Shown here: one piece after another, positions 9,938 through 15,000 of the stretch
Layout: the number at the start of each line of letters is the position of its first letter
Position numbering within the stretch: the first letter of the stretch is position 1
From: Neocallimastix lanati (nom. inval.)
Lineage: Eukaryota; Neocallimastigomycota; Neocallimastigomycetes; Neocallimastigales; Neocallimastigaceae
Assembly: GCA_016946835.1 (NCBI GenBank)
Contig: JACVTC010000072.1
Location: 512,501-527,500 of the forward strand
DNA: 15,000 bases
Direction: 5' to 3'
The notes under the pieces: generated by a model
The model's database searches: none
The model's input: the letters and a program-made list of their open reading frames with translations, nothing else
What the model was told of the DNA's origin: nothing
Program-made: the position numbers and the translations under genes

Positions 9938-11359
9938 TAATATATAATAATATATAATATTTTTTATATTATTAATTTAAATAATAGTAATATATATATA
10001 TATATATATTTACCTTTTATCTTTAGAAGCTTTAATTAATTGTTCTTCTGCTTTTTCTAATCTTGCTTTCATTTCTAAGATGGTATTTTCATATATAGCT
10101 TTTGATTCAAGAACTATTATTATTCAATAAATAAAAATAAATAATATATATATATATATATATATTTATATTTATAAGAAATTAAAATTTTAATATTTTT
10201 TTTTTTTTTTTAAATATTTTTAATATATATGTAAATTTTTTTTTTTTTAACTAACTTTTATTAACCATTGATTCTTGATTAGATAGCTTCTCTTTTAAAT
10301 CCATTAAACGTTTATCTCTTGTTTCATTTGCTTTTTTCAAGTTTTCCACTTCATCCTTATATTTTTCCATTTGTTTTTGCATTTTTTCAACATTTTGAAT
10401 TGCTATTCTTCTCTGATTATAGGATTCATCTCCTTTTTGTTCATCCTATATAATAACCATAAAAAAAATATATTTAGTATTTCTATTATTTATTTCTATT
10501 ATAGTTTTTATTCTTAATTTTCAATTATTATTTGATGTATTAATTTTTTTTTTTATTTTTATTTTTTTTACTTTTTTTTATTTTTTATTTTTTATTTTTT
10601 ATTTTTTTTTTTATTAACTTACGCTTTCTAATTTTCTTTTCAACTCTTCAATTTGATTATTAAGGGCAACATTCTCCTCGATAATTTTATCTCTATCACT
10701 AAATATTTTATCTCTCTGCTGTTTTTCCTCGGCGTATGCATATTCTAATCTTTTCATTTCAGACATTAGTTTTATTTTTTCATTCTTATTATTATTATTA
10801 TTATTATTATTAAAATAAAATAATATTATATAATATAATATAATATAATATTATATGAAATTAAATTAAATTAAATAAATAGTAGAATAGTTAATATAAA
10901 GTCCATATTTAATAAAATTAAACAAAAAATTAGATAAAAATAAATTAATATATATACATATATTGAATTTTTTTTTTTAATACCTGAACTGAATCAATTA
11001 ACATTTGACGAGCTTCAAGATCAATATTTGAAATAATATTAGCTTGTTCTAAATTTTTTTCTTTTAATTCCTCCTTTTCTTTTTCAAGATCCACTAATTT
11101 TTGTTTTAAACGATCGACTACATTATTAAGATCTTCATATTTTTCATCAGTGATGGAATGATTCATTTTCATTTGATTTAAGGTATCCAGCAATTCCTCT
11201 TTTTCTTTTACCACTCTCTGATAAGATAAATCAGAACGAGAAACTTCTGATGTAATATTTTCCAATTTTTTTTTTAATTCCACATTTTCACTACATAATT
11301 CCTTTTGATCATCCACATTACGTGCTAAATAAATTTATTAATTAATTAATTAATTAATT

Positions 11360-11396
<37 letters not shown>

Positions 11397-12083
11397 TCTA
11401 TTTATTTATTTATTAAAATAGTAGAAAAAGAGAGAGAAAAGAAGAGGAGACGAGAGGGGTGTGGAATAACTCACCTTTTAAAACATCCACTTCATTTCTT
11501 AATGCTTCAATATCACCTTTTAATCTTTGAATTTCAGTTTCCTTTTTAATATTTTCACCTTTTGCTAATTCATATTCCTCTTCCAATTTCTAAAGAAAGT
11601 AAGAAGAAAGATATCAATATAATGAATTCAATTAAAAATAAATAAGTTAAAAAAAAAAATAATAATAAATAAAAAGATATTAAAAGTTAAAATTGTTAAA
11701 TTAATAAAATAATAATATTTATTAATAATATATTGACTTTTTTTTTGTATTATTTTTTTCTTATCCTTTTTTTCATTATTTTTTATTATGTTTTTAAGTT
11801 TTATTATATATATATATATATTCTTATATTTTTTTTTCTTTTTCATATATAAAAGAATTACTTACTTCTAAATTCTTTTTATTTTTTTCTTGTAACTCTA
11901 CATATTTATATTTTAGACCGTTAAGGACTTCATTCAAGGAAGTAGAAGAATTACCCATGAGATTAGATAAATTACCACATTCTCCCCTTGCTTGAGAATT
12001 TAAAAAAAAAAATTAATAAAAAATAAATGAAATATATAAAAAGTTCATATATATTAATATATATTAAAATAAAAATAAATAAA

Positions 12084-12131
<48 letters not shown>

Positions 12132-12430
12132 AAATAAAATAAATATATACATAATTATTATTATTATTATTATTATTATAATTATTATTATAAATAAAAA
12201 ATTAAATATGAAAGTATCTTTAATTTTTTCATTAATATTTATATATATATATATTTTTTTTACTTTATTTTGTTTTATTACCTTTTGAACTACGTCTACA
12301 TTACAAAAAAAAAAAAAAAAAAAAAAGAAATAAAGAAAGACAATATTCATGATATTCAATGGTTTATCATCCATATTTAATCGGGGGAGGAAGGGTGAGG
12401 AAAAAGTTATAATAATAGTTATGATTATAT

Positions 12431-12469
<39 letters not shown>

Positions 12470-12470
12470 G

Positions 12471-12525
<55 letters not shown>

Positions 12526-13007
12526 GACAGATATATTTAATTTTTTATTTTTTTTATTTTTATTTTTATTTTTATTTTTATTTTTATTTTTTTTTTTTTT
12601 TTAATTTATAATTTATATTATTATTATTATTATTTTTTTTTACAAGTATCTTGTTTCCAATTCCAATAAATAAATTTGTTGTTGAAGATTTCGAATATAA
12701 TCATCGGAAGCCTCTTTTGATGATTTTGTTTTCGTTACTCTACTGAAATTTAAAATAATAAAATAATAAATACATCCCGTATTTTTTTTTTTTTTTTTTT
12801 TTTTTAATAATTTTATGTTTATATTAAAATAAATTATATATATATATAAATATAATAATACATAATATTTTTAATAAAAAATAAAAAAAATATATATATA
12901 TATACATTTTATTTTAAAATAAGTAAATATAATATATATATATTAAGTATTATTTTATTAGTAATGAAATATCATTTAAATTTTTTTTTTAATTATATAA
13001 AGTGATT

Positions 13008-13055
<48 letters not shown>

Positions 13056-13491
13056 ATATATATATACAAAAAAGATACCTTTTCTTAAGATCATTTACAG
13101 GTTCAGTTTTTCTACCTAATTTTTTTTTTATTTTATCGAGGAAAAATGGTTAAAAAAAAATAATAATAATAAAAGAAAAATTATTTATTATATGAATAAA
13201 ATAATTATATATAAAATAAAAAAAAAAAAAATTATAAATGTATAGAAAAAAATATATATATATAATAAAATTATCAATATATATATTTATTTATTTATAT
13301 ATTTGCTAATTTAGTCTATTATTATTAATTTATTTTTATTGTTTTTCTCTATCTCATTTAATTTTTATTATTATTATTATTATTAGTACTATTAGTATTA
13401 TTAGTATTATTATGGTACCAGTAGTTGGAAAAGTTCTAGTAGAACGAGTATTAAAAGCTGGAAACATATTTACAGGAAATGGAGAAGTCAT
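9273..13491 (-). CDS. coiled-coil protein of unknown function, eleven exons
   Basis: I assembled eleven exons: 13491-13419, 13115-13079, 12742-12644, 12295-12282, 11990-11866, 11589-11475, 11324-10984, 10784-10623, 10445-10256, 10113-10014 and 9555-9273. All introns are GT-AG and every junction agrees in phase, for 1539 bases or 512 residues. The ATG at 13491 follows an A-rich run ending ACAAAA. Residues 1-45 are Ser/Thr/Pro/Lys-rich and not coiled. From about residue 52 (YIRNLQQQIYLLELETRYL, 52-70) most of the protein is charged heptad-like helix, with a non-helical Asn/Ser patch at about 78-95. Residues 117-500 are rich in Glu, Lys, Leu and Asn, e.g. VDLEKEKEELKEKNLEQ. There is no signal peptide, membrane segment or catalytic motif. 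Such proteins are often cytoskeletal, centrosomal or ciliary, and gut-fungus zoospores are flagellated, but this role is a guess. The weakest joins are the donors GTACCA (intron 1) and GTTAGT (intron 9) and the microexon. Confidence 0.85.
9686..9945. repeat. AAT microsatellite with a nested 28-base tandem repeat in intron 10
   Basis: Most of the 458-base intron 10 (10013-9556) is AAT repeat. Within it ATATTAATATTAAT recurs at 9766, 9794, 9822 and 9859, so a 28-base unit is tandemly repeated three times, with a fourth copy displaced by an extra nine bases. Confidence 0.9.
10872..10919 (+). repeat. diverged single copy of the minisatellite core inside intron 7
   Basis: The 48 bases beginning TAAATAAATAGTAGAATAG align without gaps to the minisatellite unit at 6.7-8.1 kb, with five mismatches (10890, 10903, 10906, 10910, 10919), and in the same orientation. 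The copy lies in intron 7 (10983-10785), is also bordered by AAAAT/TTAAA units, and leaves the exons intact. Confidence 0.85.
11338..11416. repeat. TTAA and TTTA tetranucleotide repeats in intron 6
   Basis: A short TTAA run (about 11338-11363) changes into a TTTA run with a single C interruption (to about 11416). Both lie inside intron 6 (11474-11325), near its acceptor. Confidence 0.9.
11421..11468. other. purine-rich, G-containing tract just inside the intron 6 donor
   Basis: The plus strand is almost pure purine, including GAAGAGGAGACGAGAGGGG, so the coding strand is pyrimidine-rich with many C residues right after the GTGAGT donor at 11474. No other intron of this gene has such composition at this position. 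It does not code in phase with the flanking exons. Confidence 0.6.
12089..12129. repeat. TA dinucleotide run in intron 4
   Basis: About 20 TA units lie inside intron 4 (12281-11991). Similar runs occur at about 12434-12465 in intron 3, followed by an AAT run at about 12477-12521. Confidence 0.9.
12282..12295 (-). other. 14-base microexon (exon 4 of the coiled-coil gene)
   Basis: On the coding strand ACGTAGTTCAAAAG lies between a long T run ending AATGTAG (acceptor) and GTAATA (donor). It supplies one base to complete Leu70, then Arg-Ser-Ser-Lys, then the first base of Ala75. With it, exon 3 (phase 2) and exon 5 (phase 1) are in frame. Skipping it can also stay in frame if exon 5 starts four bases later, after the next AG (exon start 11986), so alternative splicing is possible. 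Confidence 0.65.
12383..12400 (+). other. G-rich patch in intron 3
   Basis: GGGGGAGGAAGGGTGAGG contains four G tracts of two or more, in surroundings that are almost all A and T. It lies in intron 3 (12643-12296), about 90 bases upstream of the microexon on the coding strand, and reads C-rich there. A two-layer G-quadruplex on the template strand is conceivable. Confidence 0.55.
13009..13050. repeat. 42-base poly-A run in intron 2
   Basis: Forty-two consecutive A residues (T on the coding strand) sit about 28 bases inside the donor of intron 2 (13078-12743). It is the longest homopolymer in the window. Confidence 0.9.
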
Positions 13492-14310
13492 TTTTGTTTT
13501 TTTTTTTTTATCTTATATTAATTTTTATCGATATAATTTTTATTATATTTTTTTTAATTTTTTTAAAATATATATATATATATATATATTATTAATCTTC
13601 TTTGATATATATCTTTTATTCTATTTGATATGCTTTGTTTTGATCCTGTTTTTTTTTTTTTTTTTAATTTTTTTTCTTATTTTTATTTTTATTTTTTTAG
13701 TTCTTCTTTCTGTTTGGTAGTTCTTTTCTCAAGTCTTTTCTCTTTTCTTTTTTTTTTTTTTTTTAACTTCTCTTATAATATGATATAAAATATATATATT
13801 ATTATCCTTTCTTTTCTTTTCTTTTCTTAATTTATTCCAATATATATATATTTAATTTATTTTTCTTTCTTTTCCTTTTTCTATTTTCTTTTTTTTTTTT
13901 TTTTTTCTTTTGTTTTTTCACTTTGTAAATTATAAAAAAAATGCTCGGTAATTATTTATTGAAAATTAAATTAGAATCTAATGACTTTATTTTTTTATAT
14001 ATATTTTGTATTTGTTTTTTTCGTTTTTGTATTTGTTGTTGCTGTTGTTTTAACTCTTAAAAATAATTTTTTCTAATTTATTTAATTGTTTTATTTTTTT
14101 TTTGCTTTGTTGTTTTTTTTTTATGTTTTAGGTTTTAGTTTTTTAAACTTTTTTTTTTTATTTTTTATTTTATTACTTAATTTTCCCCTTTTTTAATTTG
14201 TATAAAATAAAAAATTCAATTGGGATTTTATAAAATGAACTTAAAATTAGAAAATAAAAAAACTAAAATAAAAAATGCAAAATAAAATAAAATAAAATAG
14301 TAATAAAATA

Positions 14311-14343
<33 letters not shown>

Positions 14344-14604
14344 GTAACAATAATTATATATACTGTCTTTCTATAATAAATAACTAAAAAATAAAAGATT
14401 TTTATTAATTATTATTATTATTATTATTATTTATTATTTATTATTATTATTATTATATTTTTGAATGATTTAAAATTATTTCTTTTAATATTTTTTTTTT
14501 TTTTTTTGGTCTTTTTAATTTTTTATATTTTTTTTTGTTTGAAAAAATAATTTTTTTTTCAAATCAAAAAATAATGTATACAATGAAAAATAAAATAAAA
14601 TAAA

Positions 14605-14641
<37 letters not shown>

Positions 14642-14988
14642 AAATATAATAAACTTATAATAAAGATAAAAACTATAATTATAATAAAAAATAAAACTAT
14701 AATAATAATAAAATTTATAATAACAATAAAGTGAGTAAAAATGATGATGATTAAATTATAATCTTCGATAAAATAATAATAAATGATGAGTGTCGAATAT
14801 ATTTATATTTATATATCATATATCATAAATAATAACAATAATTTTTATAAATCTTATTTATTACTAATTTTAATTATTAAATATTTCTTTATAATATTTA
14901 ATTATAAAGAAAGAGAAGCAAATAAAAAATTTTTTACATATTTTATAACGATAATAAAATAAAATAAAAAATAAAATAAAAACACAAA
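13492..14988. promoter_or_regulatory. probable promoter region between divergent genes
   Basis: About 1.5 kb without a supportable coding frame. From 13492 to about 14200 the plus strand is T-rich with many C residues (TTTTCTTTTC-type tracts, about 13720-13920). From about 14200 to 14988 it is A-rich. Thus the strand reading away from the centre is A-rich on both sides, as expected of upstream and 5' leader sequence of two genes pointing outward. It holds poly-A runs (about 14312-14341 and 14610-14637) and ATT runs (about 14407-14456). No specific factor site can be named. Confidence 0.4.
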
Positions 14989-15000
14989 ATGGTTAAAATA
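14989..15000 (+). CDS. possible start of a rightward gene, cut by the window edge
   Basis: ATG GTT AAA ATA (MVKI) follows AAAACACAAA, a context like the start of the coiled-coil gene (ACAAAA before ATG), and ends an A-rich leader. Only four codons are visible, so this is a candidate start codon and the product cannot be assessed. Confidence 0.25.

Noticed and set aside
11628-11846. Minus-strand Lys/Ile/Tyr-rich frame
   Set aside because: It is intron 5 of the coiled-coil gene, low complexity and bounded by good splice sites.
12054-12374. Minus-strand frame starting MDDKPLNIMNIV as an alternative exon of the coiled-coil gene
   Set aside because: It reads through the poly-T acceptor tract and enters the microexon in a frame that does not join exon 5. 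No donor of the right phase is present.
13412-13720. Plus-strand frame starting MVPVVGKVLVERVLKAG
   Set aside because: It is the antisense of exon 1 of the coiled-coil gene, followed by low-complexity Phe/Ile/Tyr sequence from T-rich intergenic DNA.

Overview
The window comes from a very AT-rich, intron-bearing eukaryotic nuclear genome. Non-coding DNA is almost pure A+T, full of homopolymer runs and di-, tri- and pentanucleotide repeats. Coding stretches stand out by modestly higher G+C, and splice sites follow the GT-AG rule. An Oca6-type fungal phosphatase-like gene beside a decayed ankyrin-repeat gene fits an early-diverging fungus, most likely an anaerobic gut fungus (Neocallimastigomycota). 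Dictyostelids and apicomplexans are also AT-rich but fit less well. This assignment is inference from composition and gene content; no marker gene is present.

Two intact protein genes can be assembled by joining exons, both on the minus strand. Gene 1 (2178 down to 390) has two exons and encodes a 431-residue Oca6/Siw14-family phosphatase-like protein. Its signature loop has lost the catalytic arginine, and it carries a long, disordered, acidic C-terminal extension. Gene 2 (13491 down to 9273) has eleven exons, including a 14-base microexon, and encodes a 512-residue, mostly coiled-coil protein of unknown function. All ten splice junctions agree in phase.

Between the two genes (about 2.2-9.3 kb) there is only decayed or repetitive DNA. 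It holds a plus-strand ankyrin-repeat pseudogene (about 3.36-5.28 kb), a short G+C-richer island with a broken minus-strand reading frame (about 5.76-6.19 kb), and a 28-copy minisatellite that changes from a 57-base to a 47-base period (about 6.7-8.13 kb). The minisatellite grew inside an AAAAT microsatellite that continues to 8283. A diverged single copy of its core lies in intron 7 of gene 2.

To the right, about 1.5 kb separates gene 2 from a possible plus-strand start codon at the window edge. The plus strand is T-rich near gene 2 and A-rich near the edge, as expected of a shared promoter region between divergent genes. The two intact genes show no evident functional link. I found no rRNA, tRNA, CRISPR array, operon-like structure or complete transposon.
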